From: Holacanthus passer
Taxonomy: Eukaryota > Chordata > Actinopteri > Pomacanthidae
Direction of reading: 5' to 3'
NCBI GenBank assembly: GCA_025331565.1
Contig: JAFREQ010000035.1
Coordinates: 6,448,001 to 6,512,000 of the forward strand
DNA: 64,000 nt
The notes under the pieces are model-generated. The model was not told where the DNA came from and did not search any database. It worked only from the letters and a program-made list of their open reading frames with translations. The translations under genes were made by a program, and so were the position numbers. This document shows, in pieces, positions 1 through 12,192 of the stretch; position 1 is the first letter of the stretch; every line of letters starts with the position of its first letter.

Positions 1-154
1 AAGCATAGAAAATTAAAAATCCTTTGATCTCAGGGAAGTGATGTCCCAGTAAACGTCCAGTAGTAACAACACACACATCTGTTTGTACTTCAGGAAGTGT
101 GATCCAGCACCCGTAGACACTTTTAACAGAGTATCTTTGGTCCCAACAGCAGCT

Positions 155-3100
155 TTAAAGTTCCCCATGACCAACTTCATCTTTCAGTCGTTCGTCCTGG
201 TTGGCTTCTGCCTGAGGTTCTTTCATGTTGGCAAAGGCAACTTCTCTTGTCAGCTGTTCAATTGGAGGGAGACCCACCGCCAGGTTTCTCATAGCAATGG
301 CGGTCATCAAGAATCTAAAAGAGTAGGGACAGAGTTTTTGAGATTCAGTACATTACTGAACACAGATTAATTTAGTTTTAGTGCTAATACAACCAAACCT
401 GTGCTGTTCGAAGACAATACTCACCCCCTCCGTATCGTATAGTACTTTTTCACTGCAAAGCGCTCGAGTCGCTCCAGCACGCCAGCCTCCCTGCGTTTCT
501 TCACCTCCTTCATGCGGCGCTGCCTCTTCAGGAACAGCTGCACGACCGGGTCAGTGGCGTTGACCTCATCATCTTCTGCAGCGATAAGAGGCTGCAGCTC
601 AGGAGGGAGTGGCTCGGTTTCTGTGGGATGAGACTGTCCAGTCAGCATCTGAGGAATTTTCTGAGCTCAAGAGCAAAACCTTCTCTGCACTTCGATTAAA
701 AAGGAGAAAGTTCTCACAGTGTCAGAGCTGTTTAACATTGCCATCTTGTGGTTCTTGAGGTTGAGGTTATTTTTATAGCTAGATTAAAAAAAAAAAAAAA
801 AGCTGATTCTGCCAGTGCAGTGACACAAAAAGCCACCTTTACTACATATTTTTTGCATTGGAACCTAATTTTTTTCACCTGTCCCATTGCGAACGCGCTC
901 CTGGAGTTCAAACAGTCTGGTGAAGTTCTCCTGCAGCACCGCCTCTGTGGTGTTAACATAGACGTACATGTAGCAAGACGGGTCTTCAGACACTGTGTAC
1001 ACCTTATGGTAAGCCCCAGCAGGCACCTACACACATACACATTATGATAAATGATTTGAGTGTGTCCAGGTTAAACAACATAATGATAATGGTGTTGACA
1101 GTGTGTTGCCGTACCTTTATCTGCTCACCAGGCTGAAGAGTGTGGTTCTTTTTCTCCTCGACTACCTCGACGTTCACTGTACCCTGCAGTACGTGGATGC
1201 TGGTGTTGCCTAGATCTTCACTTACAAAGTTTTCTAAGTGGAGACCTAAAAGGCAACATGCAGTCTGTAAGCACGAAGGCAGCATGTGTAACACAGAGAA
1301 TTAATAACAGTAAACAAAATATAATGATAACTATACTAGGAGAGGTTTGTAACCTGGGAAATCAGCAATAAAGACAATCTCAGTCTGATTGTCCAAGCTG
1401 CCCTCAATCTCCTGGAACTTGGTTCTCCAAGGTGAGAGGTCCACCAGTAGAGGCATCAGCCATGCATTTGGCCGAAAAGGTGACCAATCAGCTTTCACAA
1501 CGTCCACATTAGGGTTAAAGATCCTTCAAGAAAAGTCCACAACAAGTATTAAAACACACTCTTAGTATTAGTTTTTTATGGAATTATTAATTTGATAAAT
1601 CTAAAGTAATAACATTATAACCGCATCTTTTTCCAAAGCAAGAGGCTCTCATACCTTTGCTGGAAACGTTCATTGATGGACACCCAGATGTCAAAGTAGA
1701 TTTCAGGATCAGAGATATTATAGCGGGGCAGGAACTGACTGAGGCATGTGGCATACTGCTTCAGCATGTCTCCATGGTCTTTCCAGCGACGGCTTTGCGT
1801 GAAGACCTTCAGGACACAGACAGTGTAATTATTACCTTATTAGCAGTTGGCTACACTGAAAAAGAAAAAACAATCTCAAAGGTCAAGTCAGAGAGAGGTA
1901 TAAATGGTGATAATGCAGTCTGCAGCCAAGTCATTTTAAATGTTTCTGCCATTTTGGGGAGGGGGGCTGTCAATCAGAAAAAAGTAAATGTTCTCTTCAA
2001 CATGTAACAAATGTAAAACTTGCTAGTTTTATCACGACATGACTAATGGGCCCAATATACCTAACATGATTTGCAATGTGACTCTTGTACATACATACTC
2101 GATGTAATGATTGCCTATGCTGCACTGATATATTGTTAAGCCAAACAGAATAAGTCAGAGTTAATGTAATGCTCACATACTCTGGTTCTGATGGTGTTTT
2201 AATTACTTGTAACTCACCCCTGGATTCAAATATCCAATTTCTCCAGTTTTTCCATCTTTGTAGGTGATCTTAACATGCTGATGGCTGCGGGAGTGAACCA
2301 TCATGTCCCACGAGTAGCCGTACAAGCCATTAGTCCAGTTGTTGTAACCCTGCAAAAAAACTAAATATTAGGATAATTCCGTGCTAACAGAAATCACATT
2401 GTAAAAGATTTTTAACACTTTCACCAGTTTTTATTAAAACCAAGACTTTGAATTGATAAAGAAGAAGATTAGAAAATACAAAGGGTTCATATCAGAGACT
2501 GGATGATGAGTATCTATTTCTTTCAACACCAGTCTGACCTTTTGTTTGTTGTGGGCCAATGACCGTTGACTCTGATTGAGCAACTATCAGTGTGGTGACT
2601 CAGACAGGGTTTAAAAGGTTTTTGCTGACAGCAAAGTACAATCTTATAAACCAGAAAATCTCTGAGAAGAAAAAGTACTGGGATAAGATTATGCAACAAT
2701 CTACTAACCAGGTCAACTGTGAAAGTCTTTTAGGATCTTCAATGTGGAAAGAGACATGATAGGCAGATGTACCTGTGTGATGAAGTGGGAGTAAGGCATG
2801 AAGAACTGTTCAATTATGTAGATAATAGTAAAGATGGCTCGCAGCTTGTGCTTAAGTCTCAGTTTGGAGGCTTTTGCAACAGGTGGGGCCTCCTGGCCTT
2901 CGGTGCTGGTGCTGTGGGTCTCATTGTAAACACAGGAAGTACTGGGCTGAGGGTCCGGCGAGGTGAGCGGCAGGACCCCCCTGAGGAATGCTGGGAAACG
3001 AGCAAAGAATCTTCTTGGCCAGTCCGGGTAGCAGAACAGAGGACTGGTGGCCAGCATTGTGTAGGAAAACATCCCTGTGGAGGATTAAGATTCTCGATCA

Positions 3101-5375
3101 GATAAAGATAAAATGATATTTAGAATTAAACGAAGGATGTTTTAAATGAAGCAACAGGCTCACCAATGCTGAAGAGCTGAGAGTTCATACAGTGGAAGTA
3201 GGAGACAAAGAAAAATCCATAAGGTCGCGTGACATCAAAAAACAGCAGGTAGCCAGCGGTCAGATCCAGAACAAGACCGCCTCCGTGCACCACCAGCAGG
3301 TTCACCAACTCCACAGGAAGGATCACTCTAAAAAATAATGTGTGGTGCAGCAAGATCAGAGTGGCAGTCCTGACATACAATAGTCAGTTATTGAAAGATG
3401 GAAATATCTTTTGACTGAGTTGCTACATAACACCTACTTGAAAGGATCAAACAGCCAATGGTGTGCCAAGTATGACATCGAGTATCCCTCCACCCAATCA
3501 GCATCCAGCTTTTTGACTCCAGCGATGAAGTACACAATAAATATCTTGGAGGAACACAAAACATTGACATCATTAAATCACCTGCACCCAAATCATGTTC
3601 TGGGATATTCCAAGTTGGAAAATAGACAGTACTAGCTGCTAAAAGTCACTAGTGCACAAACCTGTGTCCTCAACAGAGTGTAATTCCACAGAGGCACATG
3701 AGCATTTCTTATGGAAGGCCTCCGCAATCCGTCGATTGACCTGCAAATAGACACATGCATGAAGGTCTCCCTCTGTTCTGCAGAAATGCACAAGCAAACA
3801 CACAGACAGATCTATAAACATCATCTCACCAGTATCTGTTGCCATCCATGAGTGTGAGCTGAAATCCAATGAGGCCATATAGGTATGAGTGATTGTTCCA
3901 GGCTGTTTTGTCCAGAAAAAAGATGTACCAGTACGAGGAGATGAACATGAGGCAGGAGAGACGGTAGAAACAGCCAAGCATGATGCCCAAGGCGCCTTCA
4001 GTGAGAAACATGAACATACCACATGTATGTAAATAATCTAAATTATAAGTTGTATATGACAAATATCATGTACAAATGAAGTACCCCATACAAAACAAAC
4101 AGTATTACTGTGTCTACAATTTTCTAATAGATGGTTTTATTGTGGAAATGTCAGTGATGTGAAACATAGATAAAATAAATTAAGTGGCTTTGAAATTCCT
4201 CTCTGGTGTGAAATCAAAGTGATTTTTTAAAAGTGTTGAGAATAAAAGTAGAACATGGATTTGTACTGAGGCTGGTGTGTCCACCTAGTAAAGTACTAAT
4301 GATTATTTAATCAGTATTGATTTACTTATTATCATTGACTGCTGCTTTTCTGTTTGCTTTCTTGCACAAGCTACAGCTCAAACTCCTGCACGAGTTAGTC
4401 GGCTTAGGGGAAAAATACAAGTGGAAAATTGCAGGTCTGTTGTATGTGCTTTCATCTTCGCCATGGACAGCACCCCACAGTGGCAGTCTCCTATATAATG
4501 ACTGCATCTGCTTTGACTCTATAAGAAGGAGGGGCCCTTCCCTTACTGAGCTTCAGTAAACACTGAAGCGTTTAAACCTGTCATCTTTTAGACATATAAA
4601 AGTAGTGTGACCCACCAAGGAACATCACCACATACACCAGATACATCCAATCCAGTGGCAGTGGCTTTAAGAAATTGAAGAGGGGAAAGCGGCACACAGG
4701 GGCCCCATCCAGGTACTTATAGTCCAGGTGACTGAGGCCACGTTCCTGTGTGATGTCGATAGCCATCAGCAAACCTGTATGGAAGACAAAGGATGAAGTT
4801 GCACACAGATTTGCTGCATAAAAGATGATCCAAATGTGTTATTGGCTCCAAGGAGTTATCTCAAACCTCTTGCAAAATCACTTAAACCAGTCTTACCAAA
4901 CAAGCAGCGAAAGATGCCCAGGGATGCAGGGTCAGTGGGCCGGTTCAGGAGGGCCACCAGGCTGTGCCAGGAGGTCAGGTCCTCCTTCCTGAACCCAAAG
5001 ATCTTCTCCATCCTGCTTTGAGTCTGTGCTTTATCTTTTTTAGGAGCTGCATCTTTCTTTGCAGTTTGTTCCTCTCCATCACTTCCCACAAGAGCACCTG
5101 GGGGTTGAACAGGACCATAAACCTGATACAAGATACTGTGTGCTAAAACATAATGTCAACAAACTTATTGTGGGTTATTTAGAAACCATGGAAATCCCTG
5201 CATGATTTACAAAACATTCACCTCTTGTTTACACACCAAACACGGCTATGGTTTAGATAACAGCTAATCCCCAGTTACATGCTGGTCTAACTGGTTATTA
5301 CATGACTAAACAACAACACATCGCCTGACTGTCACTGCTAACAACCTCACCTGCAGTCACGTCTCTCGCCTCCAT
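155..5375 (-). CDS. ggcx: Vitamin K-dependent gamma-carboxylase, 15 coding exons
   Basis: Integral ER-membrane enzyme that converts Glu to gamma-carboxyglutamate in clotting and matrix proteins while oxidising vitamin K hydroquinone. Coding exons, in transcript order: 5351-5375, 4897-5097, 4616-4774, 3830-3995, 3662-3740, 3438-3544, 3164-3327, 2773-3074, 2218-2349, 1655-1806, 1354-1523, 1115-1245, 879-1026, 425-665, 155-314; together 778 residues (human about 758). Exon 6 carries AGVKKLDADWVEGYS, which contains the lysine known as the catalytic base in human GGCX (Lys218). Exons 3-8 encode the hydrophobic membrane segments, and exons 9-13 the lumenal part with several N-x-T sites. The start MEARDVTA lies in a 25-nt first exon, as in a typical short cytosolic N-terminus. 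The exon 14 acceptor was chosen at 665 because only that keeps the frame KIPQM. The 3' UTR leaves the window at the left edge. Orthology is clear; exon 14's left border is the least certain. Confidence 0.95.
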
Positions 5376-7800
5376 GTTCAGAATAAAACGGATTTTGGCT
5401 GTGGAGCTAGGGGGTCAGAAAGGCCCTCTTTCTCCCGGCCCCAGGTGGAGGTGTCCCGCCTGGTCACGTCCACGAAACGGACAAAGTTACGTGTCACTTT
5501 CCCACACACAGAGAAGAAGGAGGTGGCTGTTTGGGAGGGATTGGAATGTTGTGAAAGAGGTGCTCGTCGTTCATTGGCTGATTTCTCAAAATGACCCGCC
5601 CATCAAGGGAAATCTCGTACGTCATATCCTACCGCCGGAAGCTTCATCACGATGCTTTTGTATTATGTATTTGTATATATATAAATGATATTTAAAATAT
5701 TTTCCTTACATTTCCACAAAAACAAAGATTTTTGCATCTATATAAACCAGTTGTATAGGAAATAATCTAGGCAGCAGTAATTTTAAAAAAGAATAAATAA
5801 GTAAAACAAACAAGTGAAATAAGATTATAAAAATTTGAAAAAAGCAAGAACAAAAAATACACTCTACATAAAAAGTATCATTTCCAAAAGGTGAAAAGTT
5901 TGCAATTAACCTAAAAAATATCATTTTATCTTTTACAAATATATTATATTTTTTAGGAATAAGGTCACATTTACATATTTTGTGCGACATATTTTAAATA
6001 TTTTCCTTCCTTTTAATCTCACCTCCTCCTGTAAAGAAAAAAACACAAAAAGATAAACATGTAAATTGCAAAATATGTAATTTGTCTATGTCAGTGAGAT
6101 ATGTGAGATAGTTCATGATGAGTCTTAACAAGAATCACAAGCGACACATAAGACAACAAAGAGCCAGTCAACCTACGGTATATAACCAGTTTTATACGGT
6201 CTGTGTATAACCGGTGTAATGGTACGTGAGCAGAATACCACATGATACCACTAGAGGGCAGTCATGTATTGTAAATTCATATCAGTTTGCCACCTTTTTA
6301 TTTATTGACCCAGAGATTTTGGAGTAAATATAACACTGTGAGGGATTTACTCTCGGTATTTTAGGAAGACTGGTGGCAATGTCAAAGCTTTTGAAGCTAA
6401 ATGCTATTTAATCTGCAGCTAAAAGAGATGGGAGTAAAGGACAACCCTGTCTTTATTGAACAAAGTTTTTGGAGTCCTCTCAAGGTTTAAATATCATCTC
6501 TTTCACTGTGGCAGGAGGCATAAAAGTTTTTAATTATTTATTTAAGGGTTTGGAAGGTGACCACCTCTGATTCTCTATTGTCTGGAGAAACTGGTGGTAT
6601 GTATATTACAGATGATTGTAGACTAAACACTTCGTCCAACTTAGAGGTTATCTTAGCCTCCATTCAGTGAGGTCTTGGTCTTCCTGGGTGGGTTATTTAG
6701 ATGTGACTGAGAAAGGCTGCGAGAGGTTTTGACGTGGTCTGAACGGGTAAAAACAACAAAGACCTTTGTGCACTGGTTGCCTTGGATGCACTGACACTGT
6801 CTCATGTAGGCAACCCAGGTGTACATAATAAGGCTTTTCAACATCACATCATGTTGTTGCGCCACATCAATCTTTAGTAGACATTTAAGACTGTCATTTG
6901 GTACTATTTATAGGGAAAATAGAGACAAAGCTCAGAGCTTGGTTAGAATTTAGTTAATTTTCTTTCCATAAATAATCACACATTATTCATGAGCTATTAA
7001 AAACTTGATTCTTCATATGTTTTGAACTGTGTATTTGCCTGGAGTTTTACAATTTTGCATAATCTGATGAACAAGATGAGAACAGTAGCATCAAATTGAA
7101 CTTAAATGAATCATATCCAATTGAAGTGTTTATCTTTTTCTTTACTAAGGCCTCTCATACAAAAGAAATCTTGATCTCAATGAAACTAGCTGATGAAATA
7201 AAGGTTTTAAATACAGTCTTTCCCCCTATAATTAGTTTATAGGAAACCTCATTGAAATCTACTGCATTAGTAATAGGCTCTTTGTGCAATGTATAATAAC
7301 GTTGTTGTTTTTATCTTCTGAATACAGCCAACAGAAAGCAGAGGTTGACACTTTTTAACATGATATTGCGCATGCTTGACTGCTATATTTTGTGGTCTCA
7401 CAAAAAGAAATAGTGGCTGCTCCCTTTTTTTCCCTCCATAATCGTCTGCATTAGGCAAAGCATTGGAGGTAAGATATAAGATTAAACACTGTTGATTTGT
7501 CAGTGCCCTTTGGACTCAAGAGGAGCCAGACAAACTGGTCAGCAGGGTTCAGTCCGAGCGTAAGATCATGCTTTATCTTTTTTATCTTATGCGCTCATTA
7601 ATATCTCTTTTAAAAGCTTTTGGTGAGTCTAAAGCATTGGTGCAGTATGAATGAATAGTTAAATAAAACAAAATTAGACATACAATGCAAACAAACAAAC
7701 AAAGAATTGAGTGTGACATTTTCCAGTCTTGTGTAATCCATCAGTCTCACATTGGGCGGCGCTGTTGAGCAGAGCAGCCTCCTGTGACGTAGCAGCAACG
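5376..7800. other. Head-to-head intergenic gap, ggcx / gmcl1
   Basis: No gene is recognised. The first 250 bases next to ggcx are relatively GC-rich and hold its promoter and 5' UTR. From about 5650 to 6060 the DNA is very AT-rich. Open frames here are short and lack splice or family support. The main notable item is a CTCF-type motif at 6248-6261. Confidence 0.6.
6248..6261 (+). promoter_or_regulatory. CTCF-type insulator motif
   Basis: The 14 bases CCACTAGAGGGCAG fit the vertebrate CTCF core consensus CCASYAGRKGGCRS at every position. The site lies about 0.9 kb upstream of the ggcx start and 1.6 kb before the gmcl1 5' exon, between two divergent genes. Occupancy cannot be seen from sequence. 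Confidence 0.5.
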
Positions 7801-8698
7801 AGAGAAGAAGAATAACAAAAGCAGCCGCAGGTTTTCAGGGCAGTAACACATCATCTCCTACCTCCGGCTTCACATTTAGCTTTAATTGAGAAAAATGTAA
7901 CTGGAACCAAACACGGTTTTGCGACCTGGAGGCTTGTGTGGAGTCGCAGGTTGCCAGAAGCGGAGCTGTTATTGTTTCCAGACTTGTTTTCGTGTGTGAA
8001 TTCGGCAGCTAAGCTAGCTCCTAGGTTAGCTCCTCTTCAATTGGCTCGTCAACGTCTGAGACTGTCTGACCTGATAATCAGCCGGTGTTTACCGTCCAAA
8101 TTAACCCGACACCTCTGCCTCAGTCTGCCCGGTGCTAATCGTCAGGTAAGTTGGCTCAGTCTGTGTTTTTGTAGAGCAGACTGTTCATCTGGTTCTCATA
8201 TGCTGAAGGTGGGAGCCCCTTGTATCAGACTCTGTTATGGAGAAGTGTAACGTCAGCTCATGAAACTCAAAACAAACACTCAAAAGGTACAAGTATTTTT
8301 CATCATTCTTCTGCTTAGATAGACAGATTATAACAACCCCTCATTATCTACCCAATTCATGTTAATGTCATTTGTTTCCTTAAAAAGTGATACTAGATAT
8401 GGCTATTTTTGATGAAGACACTATGGTTATTTCATTGTTTAGGCAAGGTGATATCAATAAAGTGAAATATCACAGTGGTTTTTCTCCAAATACCTATGCA
8501 CTGTTTGTGATGTGGTTTTATTTTGGAGATGATTTGTGGTACTTTACTAGAACACATTTTTGAGACATTATCAGAATGTGGAATATGATGCCCAAACATT
8601 GACAATGACAAAAATGCAGTTTTTGTTGCACAGCTGACTTGTTATTTTTGACAATTGTTTTGTTTGTTTGTGTGTTACATCTCTTTGAAAGTGTAGTG
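7800..8698 (+). promoter_or_regulatory. gmcl1 5' noncoding exon and first intron
   Basis: A GC-richer stretch from about 7740 ends in a good donor, CAG/GTAAGT, after base 8145. The next acceptor (GTGTAG) ends at 8696, two bases before the start codon. This is the usual shape of a noncoding first exon spliced to the ATG exon. The transcription start was not located exactly. Confidence 0.55.
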
Positions 8699-11600
8699 AT
8701 GGGAAGTCTGGGCAGTAGGTTCCAGTCCCCCTCTCAGGGACAAGAGGAGGCTGCAGAGGGCATAAGTACCAGCCGCAAGCATGGATGTGAGTGTAAGAAG
8801 AGGAAACGAAATGCCCAGTGTGACTGTGACAGTGAACAAGAGGAGGACGATGCCATACTAGATACACCTCGCAGGCGAGTCTGGTTACAAAAAAAAAATA
8901 TTTAAGTGTCTAATATTTTCAAGTCATCAAGATTTTGTCTTACATTTATTTTTCTTTCTCTACTGTTGTTTGTTTGTGTTTTCCAAACTTGAGTAGGAAG
9001 AAATTGAAAAGCACATCGCGATACATTTATCAGACATTGTTCCTGAATGGGGAAAACAGTGATATTCGCATCTGTGCTCTGGGACAGGAGTGGAACCTCC
9101 ACAAAGTGTACCTGTGCCAGGTAAAACATACATTCAAAAACACCATAAAGACAGTCATTCACATGGGTTATCATTGTCTATCATTTAGTGCACTTTCTTC
9201 TTTTTCTCGTTTCTCCCCCTCCTTGCATTTTGCAGTCAGGGTATTTCTCCAGCATGTTCAGTGGCTCCTGGAAGGAGTCAAACATGATGGAAATCAACCT
9301 GGAAATCCCAGACCAGAACATTGACACTGAAGGTGAGAAGACCTCATTTGCAGAAACGAATAGTCTACTCTATTTGTTTATGTGTTTTACTGACAGAACT
9401 TTATTGTTTTGTGTGTGTGTTTGTGTGTAGCTCTACAAGTTGTATTTGGATCCCTGTACCGGGATGATGTTCTGATAAAACCCAGCAGGGTTGTCAGTAT
9501 TCTTGCTGCTGCTTGTATGCTACAGCTGGTCAGTACATTGAATCAACTATTGTCTCAAATGTCAATTTACCATGTTGATTTTTGTCTATGCAGTTGAATT
9601 ATACAAAACCTAATCCAGTCTCATGATATGTTGTTGTCTACAGGATGGCTTGATCCAGCAGTGCGGAGAGACTATGAAGGAAAACATCAGTGCAAAGACT
9701 GTGTGTGGCTACTATGCTTGTGCCTGTATCTATGGCTTGGATTCAGTCATGAAAAAGTCAGTTTATAATTAACTTCAATGATTGAAAATCACAGTGATTA
9801 ATACCTAATTTGTCTTTTATGCTTTGTAATTACTTTACACTGTGTATGTGTTTGTGAATCTCTTTCTGCAGGTGTCTTGAGTGGCTTCTGAACAACCTGA
9901 TGACCCACCAAAATGTCGACTTGATGAAGGAACTTGGGTATGTGTGCTCAGTTTCCAATTCTTAAGTTTTTACATCATGTTCTAGCTTAAATGTTTTCTT
10001 GAAGTAACTTTTCTGATAGTCGAGGTAATAAATATATTTTTATATTGGCATGAACCTCATGATCATAATGTGCTGCTTAATTAAAATATTTTTGATTAGT
10101 TTAGTGCTGTGACTTTTTAAAATAAGGACAATCACATAGCTGTGTTGAGTCTTTATGTTTCAAACCACGGTGTAAGAATATTGTCTGTGACCATAGTCAC
10201 CATTTATCTCTGCTCTGCATTTACAGGGTAGAGGTGATGGAGCAGCTCATCCAGTCATCAGACCTGTTTGTCATGCAGGTGGAGATGGATGTGTACACTG
10301 CTCTGAAAAAGGTACAAGAAAAAATGATGTATGTTATAACTCCCAGATACACTCACTGTACCCCAGACCTGTTTCTAAGAGCTCTCTTTGGATTTTTCTC
10401 TCTGCAGTGGATGTTCCTGCAGCTCAATCTGTCATGGGATGGCCCAATCAAGCAGCTTCTAGCTGACGCTGATGCCTGGCTTTGCAAACGCAGGACAGGT
10501 ACAGTAAGGCCACATCTTATGAAATGGTTATTGTTATATACCATCTTATTTTGTTGGTATGTCACACACATACATATGTTTGATTCCGTTTCCAACTGGC
10601 TTTGCCCTCCAGACCTGTGTGAGAAAGAGCCCTTCTTGAACACAGAGGAGGGCACACCTTTTCGTTCAGTGTTCAAATACGTTCGTCTCCAGTATATCAT
10701 CAACGATCTGGCATCTGCACGCATCCTGGAGAGAGACAACATTTTGCCCCCTGGTAAGATGTGGCTCTGTAATTAAATAATTAAATCACAAATGTGCTTC
10801 TTATGTGCTCTGGAAAAAAGAAATCTTTAATTTCATTATTTAGTATCAAAGCTGTAAAGTGAATAATTTCATTTAAAAATCAGGTTTTGTAGGCTTTCAC
10901 AGTACTTGACTGATTATTCTGGGAAAAATAAGCCCAATTATGTACACAAATATTCTGTTTCCATGTTTGTGCTTTATTCAGTTGCTATATATGCACTGTT
11001 AAAAGTTTCTATTCTAACTCATTCCAGATTGGTTGACATCAGTGTACAAAAACCAGTGGTTCGCTATGCTACGGACAGAATTTGACAATGATAATGGGTG
11101 AGAACCTGAGACTGAACAATTCTAATGTCAGTGGGAATGTTTGATGTAACCATACAACCTGTATACATAGAATATGATTTTAATGCTGTTGAGATGACAA
11201 AGGCACCTGTCTGTCATTAGTCCCCATGAAGCTAACAAAGAGGAGTTCGAGCTGAGCAGCATGAGGTGTGGCAGGAAACTAACTAAAGACGGAGACGTGA
11301 GTCAGACAGTCTTACTGCTGCAGTTACTTTTGCTCCTGTCCAATGTATTTTGTTTGATACGGGAAAAAAAACTAATATTTTCCTCTCCTCAGTACTGCTG
11401 GCGGTGGACAGGCTTTAACTTTGGTTTTGACCTGCTGGTAACCTACACAAACCGGTTCATAGTCTTCAAAAGAAATACTCTGAGTCAGCCATGTGGGGGC
11501 GCTGTGAGTCTGCAACCTCGAAGGCATCTGGCCTACAGGTCTGTAGTAGAGACAACCTTTGAACATTTATCTTACAGCTGTGTTTATATCATGACCTTGG

Positions 11601-12192
11601 ACTAAAATAAGCGAATTAAGCTGATAATTATGACCTAGACAATAAAAATTACAGGCATAATGTGGAAAAAATATAACTTAGCCAGCTGCTACTTGTAGCT
11701 TCATTTTAACTATAAACACATGAAAGTGGCATTAATTTTCCCTTCTAACGCTCAGCAAGAAAGCAAATAAACTTTAGATTATTTCAGATTATTTCTTTAA
11801 AAACAATGTGTATGTATGCGCAGCTTTAATTTCTGACAATTTCTTCAGGTTACGTCTCGCCTCCTTTGATAGCCGTGGAAAACTGGTCTGCAGTCGCTCA
11901 ACGGGTTACCAGCTTCTCACCCTTGAAAAAGACCAGGTCAGTGAGCACTGTTAACCTGTAGTTGTAGATAGCTCACTTGTCATGCCATTACCTTGTATAA
12001 AATGCTGTTCTTGACTTGCTTAATATTCCTCCTTTCCCTTCAATGACTCAGGAGTATGTGGTGATGAACCTGGACAGTCGGTTGTTATCATTCCCCCTCT
12101 ACGTGTGCTGTAACTTCCTGTATACGTCGCCTCAGTCGGACCAGCGTCCAGATTCCTCAGAACAAGAAAGCACTTCTCACAGCGTGTCTTGA
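8699..12192 (+). CDS. gmcl1: Germ cell-less protein-like 1 (BTB domain), 14 coding exons
   Basis: Nuclear-envelope BTB protein; in flies and mammals it acts as a Cullin-3 adaptor and is needed for germ-cell or sperm nuclear form. Coding exons: 8699-8874, 8997-9120, 9236-9332, 9431-9528, 9644-9756, 9872-9937, 10227-10311, 10408-10498, 10613-10753, 11028-11097, 11221-11296, 11393-11538, 11849-11936, 12052-12192; 503 residues (human about 515). The N-terminus is MGSLGSR, followed by a basic KKRKR nuclear-signal-like run and an acidic patch. The BTB fold covers exons 2-5 (YIYQTLFLNGENSDI onward). Later motifs YCWRWTGFNFGFDLLVTYTNR and DLASARI match GMCL strongly. Joining exon 1 to exon 2 in the conserved frame TPRRKKLKS needs a GC donor (CAG/GCGAGT). 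The last residues are less conserved. Identity is certain at family level. Confidence 0.95.
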
